Source: Bacteroidota bacterium (GTDB lineage: Bacteria; Bacteroidota; Bacteroidia; Chitinophagales; Chitinophagaceae). From it: a DNA stretch of 36,990 nucleotides. The translations under genes were made by a program, and so were the position numbers. Below the pieces are notes generated by a model. That model was not told where the DNA came from and searched no databases. It worked only from the letters and a program-made list of their open reading frames with translations. Shown in pieces: positions 16,651-26,300 of this stretch (positions within the stretch are counted from its first letter, which is position 1; each line of letters starts with the position of its first letter). The stretch is taken from the NCBI GenBank assembly GCA_023391895.1, contig JAEWAC010000155.1, positions 1 to 36,990 of the forward strand. The letters are read 5' to 3'.

Positions 16651-17434
16651 AAAAGTGGTATACCGTGTTGCGGGCGCCGGTCAGCCGGTAGTGCTGTTGC
16701 ACGGCTTTGGCGAGGACGGCACCATCTGGAACCAGCAGATCGCTTATTTGCAGGACCACTTTCGGCTGATGATACCCGACCTGCCGGGCAGCGGCCAGAG
16801 CGAAAGAATAGCCGACATGAGTATGGAAGGACTGGCCGACTGCATTCACTTTTTGCTGCAGCAGGAAGGCATCCCCACCTGTGTACTCGTTGGCCACAGC
16901 ATGGGCGGCTATATCACGCTGGCTTTTGCCGAAAAATACAGTGCCCAATTAACGGCTTTTGGATTGTTTCATTCCACCGCCTATGCCGACAGCGCAGAAA
17001 AAATTGCCACCCGCCAAAAAGGCATCCGCTTTATACAGGAGCATGGGCCGTATGAGTTTTTAAAAACATCCACACCCAATTTGTACAGCCCTGCAACAAA
17101 AGAAGCCAAGCCTGCGTTAATAGAACAACACCTGCAGGCGGTGAAAGACTTTTCAGCACCGGCCCTTACCGCTTATTACCAGGCCATGATAGCCCGTCCC
17201 GACCGTACCCACCTGTTAAAACAAGCCACTTTGCCGGTGTTATTTATTGTGGGGAAATGGGACACCGCCGTTCCGCCGGAAGACGGGTTCAAGCAATGTC
17301 ATATGCCACAATTATCTTATATTCATGTGCTCAGCCAGTCAGGCCATATGGGCATGGTGGAGGAAGCGGAAAAAAGCAATAGCATTTTAAAAGAGTTTCT
17401 GACCCTAACCTTACAACAGGCCACCCGAATATGA
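16619..17434 (+). CDS. Alpha/beta hydrolase
   Basis: A 271-residue hydrolase. VVLLHGFGEDGTIW is the oxyanion-hole region, GHSMGG (92-97) is the nucleophile elbow with Ser94, Asp215 sits in GKWDTAVPP, and His243 in SQSGHMGMVEE completes the triad. No signal peptide is seen, so it is probably cytoplasmic. The substrate cannot be deduced; the fold covers esterases, lipases and C-C hydrolases. It starts inside the DUF4105 gene (32-base overlap), and its stop overlaps the next start in an ATGA, so three genes are expressed as one unit. Confidence 0.85.
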   Translation: MQQKQVLYQHKKVVYRVAGAGQPVVLLHGFGEDGTIWNQQIAYLQDHFRLMIPDLPGSGQSERIADMSMEGLADCIHFLLQQEGIPTCVLVGHSMGGYITLAFAEKYSAQLTAFGLFHSTAYADSAEKIATRQKGIRFIQEHGPYEFLKTSTPNLYSPATKEAKPALIEQHLQAVKDFSAPALTAYYQAMIARPDRTHLLKQATLPVLFIVGKWDTAVPPEDGFKQCHMPQLSYIHVLSQSGHMGMVEEAEKSNSILKEFLTLTLQQATRI

Positions 17435-20040
17435 ATAGATTCTTACTAACTGTTTTTTTAGTGTTGACAGCCAGTGCTGGTTTTGCCAATCACATTAAAG
17501 GCGGCTTTTTTACCTATAAATACCTGCGCAGCAGTGGTACTAAACTTTATTATAATGTAAAACTGACGGTGTACATGGGTTGCTACCCCAACGAAGGTCA
17601 AAAAAACACCGATGTAAACTTTACCATATTCGATGCCAGTACCTTACAGCAGATCCGGAACGTAAACGTAAAACTTACTGATGAAAGGGCGCTACAAAGA
17701 GACCGGGACGATGAATGCATTTCGGGCAACCAGGCTATCTGTTACTACTATATTGTAGAGTACAACCTGCCCGAGCTGGAACTGGAAGCCAACAGTGCCG
17801 GCTACATCATCTCCTACCAGCGCTGTTGCCGTATTGATGGCGTGGACAACCTGATTGCCTCTAACACCATTGGCAATACTTATTCCATTAAAATACCCGG
17901 CTCCAGTGCCGGCACCGGCGCCCAGCAAAACAACAGTGCTACTTTTTTGGTGAATGACGACGTGGTGGTCTGCGCCGGCAACTATTTTACCTATCCCTTT
18001 GCCGGCACCGATCCCGATGGCGACGAGCTGCGCTATGAGTTTTGCAATGCCTGGACGGGCGGCAGCCAGCAGGTGCCCATTCCCAACGAAGCGCAAAGAC
18101 CTCCCTACCCCGAAGTGAATTATGCCAGTGGCTTTAGCGGTACCCAACCCATGGGAGCAGGCGTAACCATTGATCCCAAAACCGGTATGATCAGCGGCAT
18201 TGCGCCTAACATACGAAACACTGGCGAGTACGTGGTAACGGTTTGTGTAAGCGAAATCCGTAACGGACGGGTAATAGCTACCAACCGCAAGGAACTGCAC
18301 ATCAGGGTAGCTCCTTGCACGCCCATCCGCGCCACACTAGATCCCTCCTACCCGGTTTGTGATGGGTTTACCAAAAAGTTTGAAAACAAATCGCCCAGCA
18401 GTGAGATCAAAACCTATTTGTGGGAGTTTGGCGACGGCGAAACGTCTACCGAAATTACCCCCACCCATACCTATAAAGAAGCCGGCACTTATACGCTTAC
18501 CCTTACCATCAATAAAGGCGAATCCTGCGAAAGTTCGACTACCGCTCAGGTCAATGTGTATCCCGGCTTTTATCCCGGCTTTACCTTTAGCGGCATCTGC
18601 TTTAACAAGCCCACCCAGTTTACAGATACCTCCAAAGCCGATTACGGCGTGGTCAATTCCTGGGAGTGGGACTTTGGCGAACCCAACCTGGTAACTGACA
18701 ATTCTGACCAGCAAAACCCCAGTCACACTTACAGCCAGATGGGTAAGTATAAAGTAACGCTAACAGTAGGTACCAGCAAAGGATGCATTGCCACGGTTGT
18801 GTATGATGATGTAAATATTATTGACAAGCCGCCTATCAGCGTAGCCTTTAAAGATACCCTCATCTGCAACGGTGACAACCTGCAGCTTCGGGCCATTGGC
18901 AACGGCAACTTTAGCTGGACGCCCCAAAACAATATGACCAATGCCAATACCGCCATGCCAACCGTAAGCCCCAACACTACCACCCAGTACACGGTGGAGC
19001 TGAACGACAATGGCTGTATCAACCACGAAACGGTGAATGTACGGGTGGTTGATTTTGTAACCCTGCGGGCCTGGAACGACACCACCATCTGCGCTACCGA
19101 TGTAGCCTTTTTAGGGGCCCATACCGATGGCCTGATGTACGAATGGACGCCTGCCGCAACAATTAATAACCCCAATATATTGAACGCGGTGGCCAATCCG
19201 GCAGTTACCACTACCTACCAAAACACCGCCCGGATCGGCCATTGCTCCGCCACCGATCAAATGACGATACACACCATTCCTTACCCCATAGCCAATGCCG
19301 GTGCCGACACGGTACTGTGTTACCAGTCGGAGATCCAGCTAAGGGGCAGTATGGTCGCCAGCAATTTTGTATGGTCGCCCGCTGGCTCCCTGATCAATGC
19401 CAGCAGCCTGTCACCGCGTACCCCGCCTTTAACCGAAACCACCCAGTATGTACTGACGGTTACCGACGTGCAGGGTTGTCCTAAACCAGTAAGCGATACG
19501 GTTACAGTAGTAGTGCTGCCCAAGATCAATGCCTTTGCCGGTAATGACACCGCCGTGGTAGTGGGCCAGCCGCTGCAGTTTTCGGCCAGTGGCGGCATTG
19601 GTTACCAATGGTCACCCGCCACCAATCTAAGCAATACCGGCATAGCCGATCCGGTAGCCGTTTATGATGGCAGCTTTGAAAACATCCGCTATAAAGTATA
19701 CGTGAGCAACGAAGCCAACTGCCTCGATTCGGCTTACGTGAACGTACGCATTTTCAAAACCAGTCCGCAGGTATTTGTACCGACCGCTTTTACGCCCAAC
19801 CGAGATGGCAATAACGACGTTTTCCGACCCATTGCCGTGGGCATGACCAAGATTGAATACTTTCAGGTGTTTAACCGCTGGGGCGAACTGGTGTTCAGCT
19901 CCACCAAAAATGGTCATGGCTGGGATGGTAAGATCAACGGCAAGGAGCAAGGCTCCGGCACCTTTGTATGGCTGGTAAAAGGAACGGATTATACGGGCAA
20001 AGTGTTTTTTGCCAAGGGCACGGTTACGCTGATCCGGTAG
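17431..20040 (+). CDS. PKD-domain surface protein with CHU_C (type B) T9SS sorting domain
   Basis: An 869-residue exported protein with signal peptide MNRFLLTVFLVLTASAGFA. After an N-terminal beta-rich region of about 290 residues, PKD-type repeats appear: WEFGDGETSTEITPTHTY near 331-348 and WDFGEPN...NPSHTY near 415-437. Further Ig-like repeats with NDTTICA/CNGDNLQL-type motifs follow. The last 85 residues (VFVPTAFTPNRDGNNDVFRP, FNRWGELVF, GTFVWLVKGTDYTG) are the gliding motility-associated C-terminal domain, the type B signal for the type IX system. It is probably an adhesin or structural surface protein. Why it is co-expressed with a hydrolase and a DUF4105 protein is unclear. Confidence 0.9.
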   Translation: MNRFLLTVFLVLTASAGFANHIKGGFFTYKYLRSSGTKLYYNVKLTVYMGCYPNEGQKNTDVNFTIFDASTLQQIRNVNVKLTDERALQRDRDDECISGNQAICYYYIVEYNLPELELEANSAGYIISYQRCCRIDGVDNLIASNTIGNTYSIKIPGSSAGTGAQQNNSATFLVNDDVVVCAGNYFTYPFAGTDPDGDELRYEFCNAWTGGSQQVPIPNEAQRPPYPEVNYASGFSGTQPMGAGVTIDPKTGMISGIAPNIRNTGEYVVTVCVSEIRNGRVIATNRKELHIRVAPCTPIRATLDPSYPVCDGFTKKFENKSPSSEIKTYLWEFGDGETSTEITPTHTYKEAGTYTLTLTINKGESCESSTTAQVNVYPGFYPGFTFSGICFNKPTQFTDTSKADYGVVNSWEWDFGEPNLVTDNSDQQNPSHTYSQMGKYKVTLTVGTSKGCIATVVYDDVNIIDKPPISVAFKDTLICNGDNLQLRAIGNGNFSWTPQNNMTNANTAMPTVSPNTTTQYTVELNDNGCINHETVNVRVVDFVTLRAWNDTTICATDVAFLGAHTDGLMYEWTPAATINNPNILNAVANPAVTTTYQNTARIGHCSATDQMTIHTIPYPIANAGADTVLCYQSEIQLRGSMVASNFVWSPAGSLINASSLSPRTPPLTETTQYVLTVTDVQGCPKPVSDTVTVVVLPKINAFAGNDTAVVVGQPLQFSASGGIGYQWSPATNLSNTGIADPVAVYDGSFENIRYKVYVSNEANCLDSAYVNVRIFKTSPQVFVPTAFTPNRDGNNDVFRPIAVGMTKIEYFQVFNRWGELVFSSTKNGHGWDGKINGKEQGSGTFVWLVKGTDYTGKVFFAKGTVTLIR

Positions 20041-20663
20041 GGGGTAATGGTCATAGAAGTCAAGTAAGTCAAAGAAGCATATGGAGTTTTGAATCACAGA
20101 TTTCACGGATTTGAAAACGATTTTGCAGATTCGTGAACGGATATGGGGTTTTGAAGAAGTTGAATGCGTTGATAAGTTGAGGGGCACTCTGGTTTTTAAA
20201 GAAAGTAAGCTTGCAGTTGCGGGTGGATCGTTATGGCAAACACCTCCAACCTGTCATGCCAAACTTGTTTCGGCACCCTCGGCTTTGATATGGACTTTTG
20301 AAGAACGGAACCAACACCGAGTATCCATCAGGGTCTATGGGTTTTTGAAAGACTTTCTGCCGGTCAACGGTCAACTACCAACGGCCAGCCTTCCGAATAG
20401 ACTTTAGAAACAGTGGAATGCTTTAAATCCAAAGCTGAAAAACATTCAAATGCCCATGTAGTCCATTCTAATGCTGCCTTGAAAACAACTGCCTCGGTCC
20501 CTCTCCTTCAGGAGAGGGACCGAGGGTGAGGTAAAAACCCATGCTCCCCTCTTTTTCACTTTCCCTTTTACATTTTACCTTTTTCATGGCGCCGCTCCAC
20601 CAAGGAACGGGCCTCAGGCATACAATTCTCCCCGAAATCCAGCCATTCTTTTCATCCGCGGTC
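20041..20663. repeat. Intergenic repeat mosaic upstream of the SDR gene
   Basis: No credible gene is present. TATGGG-word copies: 20080-20095 (+), 20142-20161 (+, full consensus), 20289-20305 (+), 20336-20351 (+), 20443-20458 (-) and 20532-20543 (-). Other words: CACAGATTTCACGGATTTG (20095-20113), a GTCATGCC/GGCAC hyphenated repeat (20253-20277), GGTCAACGGTCAAC (20362-20375), a GCTGAAAAACATTCAAA stretch shared with 8194-8211, and the CCCTCTCC composite at 20493-20595. Confidence 0.75.
20493..20595 (+). repeat. Composite module, copy 1 (inverse of 22199-22297)
   Basis: In order: the palindrome CCCTCTCCTTCAGGAGAGGG, GAGGGTGAGG, a TATGGG-type word in minus orientation next to ATGCTCC, a T/C-rich CATTTTACC stretch and CATGGCGCCGC. 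The reverse complement of 22199-22297 carries the same parts in the same order with a few mismatches. The two copies flank the SDR and small secreted-protein genes. Confidence 0.75.
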
Positions 20664-20671
20664 TATCTTTG
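20664..20671 (+). promoter_or_regulatory. Bacteroidota -7 promoter element for the SDR gene
   Basis: TATCTTTG is a perfect TAnnTTTG. The chosen start ATG at 20679 is seven bases downstream, arguing against the longer upstream reading frame. Confidence 0.6.
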
Positions 20672-20678
20672 TGCCCCC

Positions 20679-21440
20679 ATGAATAAAATAGCATTGATTA
20701 CCGGTGCCACCTCGGGTTTTGGCGAAGCCTGTGCCCACCAGTTTGCCGCAGGCCAGTACGATCTCATTCTGAACGGCCGCAGATTAGAGCGACTGCAAAA
20801 CCTGCAACAACAACTGAAGCAGCAGTACGGCATCCAATGCTATTTAGCCCCTTTTGACGTTCAGGACCAGCATTCGGTTTTTGGCGCGGTGGAAAGCCTG
20901 CCGCAGGCCTGGCAGGCCATAGATGTGCTGGTCAACAATGCCGGCCTGGCCCTGGGCCGCGACCTGTTTGACGAAGCCAGCCTGGATGATTGGAATACCA
21001 TGATCGATACCAATGTAAAAGGTTTGTTGTACGTATCCAAAGCCGTAGTACCGTTGATGAAAAAAGCCCGAAAAGGCCATATCATCAATATAGGTTCTAT
21101 TGCCGGAAAAGAAGTTTACGAGCGGGGCAACGTGTATTGTGCCACCAAGCATGCTGTAGATGCTTTGAGTCAGGCCATGCGCATTGATCTTTTACAACAC
21201 CATATTAAAGTGACAGCCATTCATCCCGGTGCTGCCGAAACCGAATTTTCAGTGGTGCGCTTTAAGGGCAACGAAGAAGCCGCCAAAAAAGTGTACGAAG
21301 GCTACCAGCCCCTAACCGCCCAGGACGTGGCGGCCGTGATCTATTATACCACCACCCTGCCGGCTCATGTTTGCATCAACGACCTGGTGCTTACCCCCAC
21401 CCAGCAGGCTAACTCCGTGTATTTCAACCGGAACAGCTAG
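20679..21440 (+). CDS. Short-chain dehydrogenase/reductase, YdfG-like
   Basis: A 253-residue cytoplasmic oxidoreductase of the classical SDR family. TGATSGFGEA (8-17) is the Rossmann cofactor loop; NGRRLERL following strand 2 favours NADP(H). NNAG (86-89) stabilises the fold. Ser140, Tyr153 and Lys157 (in VYCATK) form the catalytic set. HPGAAETEFSVVRFKG and the C-terminal LVLTPTQQANS resemble YdfG/serine-type 3-hydroxy-acid dehydrogenases. The open frame extends upstream to 20541, but that part is repeat DNA and the promoter element lies inside it. The substrate could be a 3-hydroxy acid or L-allo-threonine; I cannot decide. Confidence 0.9.
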   Translation: MNKIALITGATSGFGEACAHQFAAGQYDLILNGRRLERLQNLQQQLKQQYGIQCYLAPFDVQDQHSVFGAVESLPQAWQAIDVLVNNAGLALGRDLFDEASLDDWNTMIDTNVKGLLYVSKAVVPLMKKARKGHIINIGSIAGKEVYERGNVYCATKHAVDALSQAMRIDLLQHHIKVTAIHPGAAETEFSVVRFKGNEEAAKKVYEGYQPLTAQDVAAVIYYTTTLPAHVCINDLVLTPTQQANSVYFNRNS

Positions 21441-21674
21441 TACGGGTTAAGAATTTGGTAATCAATAACGTATTTGCGGAAGAAATTCCTCAAACTGGCA
21501 TCATATTAGCTTTATTACCCCTGCTTTGAACGGATTTTTTCCTAAACATAAAGACCGGGCTCCACTGCTAAGAAGAATTACGTAAAAAGGGAAAATTCAC
21601 TTCAGTAAAATTTTCAACGGATCAAATTTTCTTCTACTTTTATGGCAATCCACCAATATCTGTTAAAAAACCCG

Positions 21675-22178
21675 ATGAAAAAATTCTATTCTCTTCTGAC
21701 CGCTATGGTCGTATGCAGTCTTTCCGCTTTCTCGCAAGACGTAATCCGTGTAAAAGAGTGCCATAACCCCGACATTTTACGGCAGGCCGACAGCCTTAAA
21801 CAATTGTACGCCAAAGATGGCTTTTCTGTGGTGAGGGAAGCGTCCATTACCATGGAAAGCGAGTATGAAATGCCGGTGATTGTGCCCCTGAAGGAAGGCA
21901 GCTGGTACCAGTTTGTGTTTATTGGCGACTACACCTCCCGCCTGTACGAAGTACGCATGTACGACTGGAACGAAAAACAGGTCGTATACCAGAAAAAAAT
22001 GTGGGGCGACGTTGACGGCAATATCATTTCTTATTCTTACATACCCCGGTTTTCGGAATTTTATATGATGAAGCCCGTGCAGGTAAACAAGAAAAAGAAA
22101 AAAGACCTGTGCGGCTATGTTATGCTGCTGCAAAAAACCAAAGCCGACCAATATACCCGTCCCGCGCCTACCAAATAA
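21675..22178 (+). CDS. Small secreted protein, function unknown
   Basis: A 167-residue protein from ATG 21675, which gives a good signal peptide (MKKFYSLLTAMVVCSLSAFSQ). An ATG at 21642 in the same frame would put 11 residues before it. The mature chain is beta-rich with charged turns (ITMESEYEMPVIVPLKEGSWYQFVFIGDY, RLYEVRMYDWNEKQVVY) and a Lys cluster (VNKKKKKDL) near residue 140. No known domain was recognised. TACTTTTA at 21634-21641, one mismatch from the promoter consensus, is a candidate promoter. The gap before it (21441-21633) shows nothing else. Confidence 0.6.
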   Translation: MKKFYSLLTAMVVCSLSAFSQDVIRVKECHNPDILRQADSLKQLYAKDGFSVVREASITMESEYEMPVIVPLKEGSWYQFVFIGDYTSRLYEVRMYDWNEKQVVYQKKMWGDVDGNIISYSYIPRFSEFYMMKPVQVNKKKKKDLCGYVMLLQKTKADQYTRPAPTK

Positions 22179-22198
22179 ATATTTGATGATAGCATAAG

Positions 22199-22297
22199 CG
22201 GAGCCATGTAAAATGAAAAAGGTAAAATGAAAAAAAGAGAGGAGCATGGGGTTTTGAAACCTCACCCTCTTGTCCCTCTCCTGAAGGAGAGGGAGGC
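22199..22297 (-). repeat. Composite module, copy 2 (inverse of 20493-20595)
   Basis: Read on the minus strand, it has CCCTCTCCTTCAGGAGAGGG, GAGGGTGAGG, the TATGGG-type word, ATGCTCC, CATTTTACC and CATGGCTCCGC in the same order as copy 1. Copy 1 has a two-base-shorter word and scattered substitutions. Confidence 0.75.
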
Positions 22298-22376
22298 CGG
22301 GCAATAGGTTATATTTCAGCATGGGAATGAACGCATGAACTTTTGAACCATTCTGAGTTAAGCACGTAATGCCGTC

Positions 22377-22414
22377 AACTTCTTTAAAAGTCTCCATGGG
22401 TTTTTAAAGAAGTT
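22377..22414. repeat. Inverted pair of TATGGG-type words forming a hairpin
   Basis: AACTTCTTTAAAA (22377-22389) is the exact complement of TTTTAAAGAAGTT (22402-22414). The 12-base spacer holds CCATGGG, so this is a full plus copy facing the tail half of a minus copy. Confidence 0.7.
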
Positions 22415-22447
22415 ATCAGTTCTTAATGCATGTAAAGACCTCTCAAT

Positions 22448-22536
22448 CCTGTCATCCCGGACTTGAGCCGGGATAGGCCCAAACCTCCAGCTTCTTTTTC
22501 ATTGTGCTCCCTTTGTGCCTTCGTGTCTCCATGGCC
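22448..22536 (-). repeat. Composite intergenic module, copy 2 (inverse of 8051-8139)
   Basis: CCTGTCATCCCGG...CCGGGATAGGCC, then a linker containing AGCTTCTTTTTC, then CCCTTTGTGCCTTCGTGTC. Its reverse complement matches the order and landmarks of 8051-8139. Confidence 0.7.
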
Positions 22537-22883
22537 CCAATAAGCCAAAAACCAACTCTTTTAAAACTCCAGTTAATCTTTTAGGTAATAATTTGGTTCA
22601 GCTCTGTAAAAGTTCCCTTTAGCGGCAGGAGATACCGAAGGGAGCCCGGCCTGACAGCCGGTAGGTGTATGTCATAGCAAACCGTCATATTCGGTAAAAG
22701 CCAGGTAAACTTCTTTAAAAACCCATGCCCTTCAAGAATCCGTAAAATCCTTCTAAAATCCGTAAAATCTGCGATCCAACTCGTGAACAAGTGAACTCGA
22801 GAACTTGTGGATTTTAAACCTTAAACTTTAGACATCAAACCTTAAACGCCTTAACCCATACTTTCGGCTCTTTTCCCTGACAC

Positions 22884-23375
22884 CTAACAGTTGACCGCTC
22901 CTATTACCGGCATCATGATCCGCTGCTCACCTTTTTGAATGATGATTTCGCCCTTATACAATCTTACTTTCTCGCCCTGTTCTTCCTGCTGGGTAGCTTT
23001 AAGCTGCACCGTTATACCCGGCCCAATATAGGTTTCCTCAAGCAAGGTTTTGTCCGAAACCTTTTCTTTTAAAACCAGCGGCTGCAACTGCCCGTTGACC
23101 TTTACATAAGCCGTGTCTTTTACATTGCTGGCCAGTATCAGCTCGCCTTGCAGCAGCCCGGCACTGTCCGATGCATACAGGGCACTGCAACCTGAAATAG
23201 CAGGCGGCAAGCGAAACCGCTCCACCTGCAGTTCGGCTATCGTATCGGTAGCAGGCTCTTGAGAAACCGTAGTGGTCTGGTCACGGTCGATTTTCGTGTT
23301 TTCCGTGGTTTGCTTCGGCTGGCTGTTACAGGCCATCATTACAACGGCCCATAAACCTATACAATACTTGCGCAT
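22884..23375 (-). CDS. Small lipoprotein, function unknown
   Basis: A 163-residue protein starting at ATG 23375. The leader (MRKYCIGLWAVVMMAC) ends in a lipobox with Cys16 as the lipidation site. A Thr/Glu-rich linker follows, then a beta-rich domain with SGCSALYASD near residue 60 and a closing QRIMMPVIGAVNC. A Cys in the SGCSALY segment may pair with the C-terminal Cys. It starts 16 bases after the sprA stop on the same strand, so it is probably translated from the ruvA-sprA transcript. I do not recognise the family; a role with SprA is only suggested by position. Confidence 0.65.
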   Translation of the reverse strand: MRKYCIGLWAVVMMACNSQPKQTTENTKIDRDQTTTVSQEPATDTIAELQVERFRLPPAISGCSALYASDSAGLLQGELILASNVKDTAYVKVNGQLQPLVLKEKVSDKTLLEETYIGPGITVQLKATQQEEQGEKVRLYKGEIIIQKGEQRIMMPVIGAVNC

Positions 23376-23391
23376 ACCCTAGGCAGCCAAA

Positions 23392-26300
23392 TTATTGTGC
23401 CAGTGAAACCCTGATCTGCAGCCCACCGCGGGTGGTCACCATTTCGGAAGTATTGGAAACCACCTTGGGTATGACCTGGTTTCTTTCGTAATAAAACTTC
23501 AGGTTGATGCGGTTGTTCAATACATAGTCAATTGAAGGCGACACCCGAACCACTTTTTGACCTGCCGTACCGAATGACGTATTCTGGTCCAGCTTGCTGT
23601 TGGCGGTTGCATCATCGCGCAGGCTAAAGTCCATGCGGAAAGTAACGTCGTTGTCCAGCTTCATCCCCTTTTTGCCAATAGTTACATTCTGCAGGAACGG
23701 CAGTCCTTTTTTGCGCCAGTTAAAACCAAAAATGTATTCGGTAGAGCGGTTCTCTGCCAGCTGGTAATCAATAAGGCTCAGGCTCAACTGGCGGCTCTTC
23801 CGGTACTCAAACCGGGTGGACAAGCCGTTGGTAAAAGTCATATCGGCTTCAATCAGCGGGCTGAACTGCTCGGCTATGGTTACGTTGGGCACCAGGAAGT
23901 AAGGTATATAGTTGCCGCTCAGCGTGTCGCGGAAGGCCGGGTAACCCACATGCCACGGGTCCTGGAACAGCAAAGCCGTATTGAACTGGTTCATGCTCAG
24001 CGAGCTGTTGTAGCCATGGCGCAGCGTGAAGTTGGTAAATACCTTTTCCATACCCGGAATGCGTGTCAGGCCATTGTAGGTAATATTCCAGTTGGGCCGG
24101 GGCAAATACCCGGCAAACGGGTTGGACCGCAGGTTTGGATTGGCGTTATTGATCGGTTCCACATCCAGCGGATCTTTGTTGGTATAAGCCGCAATAAAGG
24201 CCGGGATGAGTACATCCTGTGCATAGCGGCCATAACCTTCGTAGTATCCGTCCGGCTGTACCGCACCACCCTGGTAAGGGTTTTTGCCACCTATCTGCTG
24301 GGACAAAACCACCCGGTTGGCTTCAAACTGCCGGAAGGTGTTGGAAATTTCATTGGGGTTAAATTTTTCAAACAGCGTTTGATAAGAAATATAGCTGATG
24401 CTAAAGCTACCCATTGCATAAGGGTTGTAGCGCTGCAGGCCGGAGTTGTTACCGGTATCTTTATACAGCTCCGAGTAGTTCTTTTCAAAGGTTTTGTCCA
24501 GGTTAATGTCAATATTGAAATCGCGGAACGGCGACACCTGGGCCGTAATCCCAATCCGTTGGGTATACCGCTGCTGTATCAACTGGTTGAACAAGGAATC
24601 GTGGGTCAACAATCCCTTAGCGCCCAGTGCGTTGATGGCACTGGTGTCGGGTTGGTAGCCCAATACGTATTTCCAGCCCGGCTGGTGGCTTCTCAGGTTC
24701 ATGCCCAAAAACTGGGTGCTATCCAGGTAACCCGGCAACAGGGTTCCTAAATCTTCGGTGTATTGTATACCGATTCTTTTTACCGAGGTAACCAGCTGGG
24801 CCAGCACGCGGGGCACTTTGCCCATTTGCGGCACCGCATTGGGGTCTTTGGCTCTTCTGCGGCCGCCACTGCTATCCTGGCCGGTGCCATTGGGGGGCTG
24901 AGGAGCCGGCGGCGCATCGGTAAAGGCCGCCCGCAAAAATTTCGATTTGTTATACAGCTGGTCAAAATTCAGCTCTCCCGTCACGTTCCAGGTCTGGCCG
25001 TTCAGTATGGTATTGCCCTGCTCCCGGGTCAGTAAAGAAGCGGCTACCCAATCGTACTTGGCAGTAAAACTGCCTCTAACCGTGGTCCAGTCCAGCAAGG
25101 GCAGCTTTTGCATAGGTACTGTATACGACAGGGTGGCATCGTGGTGATAGCGGGTGGTACGACCTCCTTTCCAGAAGTTGTGTTTTACTGAATCCTGGTC
25201 TTCTTTGGTGTCCAGGCGGCCATAAGGTTCATCCACGCGGGCATTGTTCACGGCATTGAAATCCAGCGTCAGGGAGCGGGTCAGGTCCCAGCGCATGGTA
25301 TAGTAACGGTCAAAATAAAAATACTTGTCGTAGGTTTCGGGTAGTTTGGCCGAGGTACCCACGTTGCGGCTCCGCAGGGCTCCAAACTGGCGGAAAACGT
25401 CTGCCTTCAGCGAAATGATGGAAGGCTTGTAGTTGAAATTGAAATCGCGGATCAGTGCCAGCCAGGGCGACTGCGTTTTAATGGCGTTTCTGAACGGTTC
25501 GATAAACTCCGGCTGCGGCGCAAAGTTGTAACCCACGGCCACCCGGGTGCGGCGGATTTCCTCCGATTCGATAATGGGGTTGGTACGCTCCTGATGAGTA
25601 TAAGAATAATTCAGGTCGATGTTGGAGATATCCCACAGCTGCGGCTTTTTACCATTGGTTTTGTTCTTTTTTACATTGGTAAAATTGACCGTTTTGATGG
25701 TAAGTTCATCTACCGCATCCCGGCGGATGGAGTCACGCTGACCTTTATCCGCTTCCCTCAGTTTCTCGTTTAGTTTCAAGTCCAGGTCGTAGGGGTCGTA
25801 TTCCGGTGTGCTGACCGTTTTGCTGACACCTGCATAAACCGGTATCTGCAGGGCTGCCTCTTTGGGAACCAGTTTCCCCAGGTCCAGGTTGGTGCTTACA
25901 TCAAACTGCACAAAGTCTTCCCGGCTGCGTTCGTTCACCCGTTGCTCCAGGGTACCAAAGCCGCGGCTGCGGGCACTGCTGGTAAAGCTTAAATTACCCA
26001 GGTCGGCCAGTCGCAGGTCCACACGGCCCAGTGCCGCCCAGCCACCTTTTTCGTCCAGTTGGGATAAACGCAGTTCATTGAACCACACTTCAGTACAGGC
26101 AGAGCTGGTCCGCACATTTTGTACCGCCAGCATCATGCCCCTTACTTCGCCCAGGTTGGGGTTGCCAATAATGGCAAAGGTCTTTCCATTCAATACCTCC
26201 TGGTAGTACTGGGCAGGCGATACGCTGCTTTTGTTTCTGCGGGATTTCAGACGGGTCAGTTCCGCCAGGTCAAAATCCAGGTAGTTGGCAGAAGGCCATA

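Larger units (their letters stand above)
22179..22883. repeat. Intergenic repeat mosaic upstream of the sprA-linked lipoprotein gene
   Basis: No credible gene is present. TATGGG-word copies: 22245-22260 (+), a weak one at 22334-22348 (+), 22395-22414 (+) and 22708-22727 (-). Composite modules at 22199-22297 and 22448-22536 duplicate those at 20493-20595 and 8051-8139. ATCCGTAAAATC repeats occur at 22738-22770, GTGAACNN octamers at 22783-22806 and AAACCTTAAAC words at 22816-22848; the last two also occur together near 33.9 kb. Confidence 0.75.

Noticed and set aside
20111..20407. A 98-codon open frame upstream of the SDR gene
   Set aside because: It runs through several different repeat words and shows no start signal or family resemblance.
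23950..24750. A long open frame antisense to sprA
   Set aside because: sprA is certain here; several such antisense frames occur along it, none with a promoter or family resemblance.
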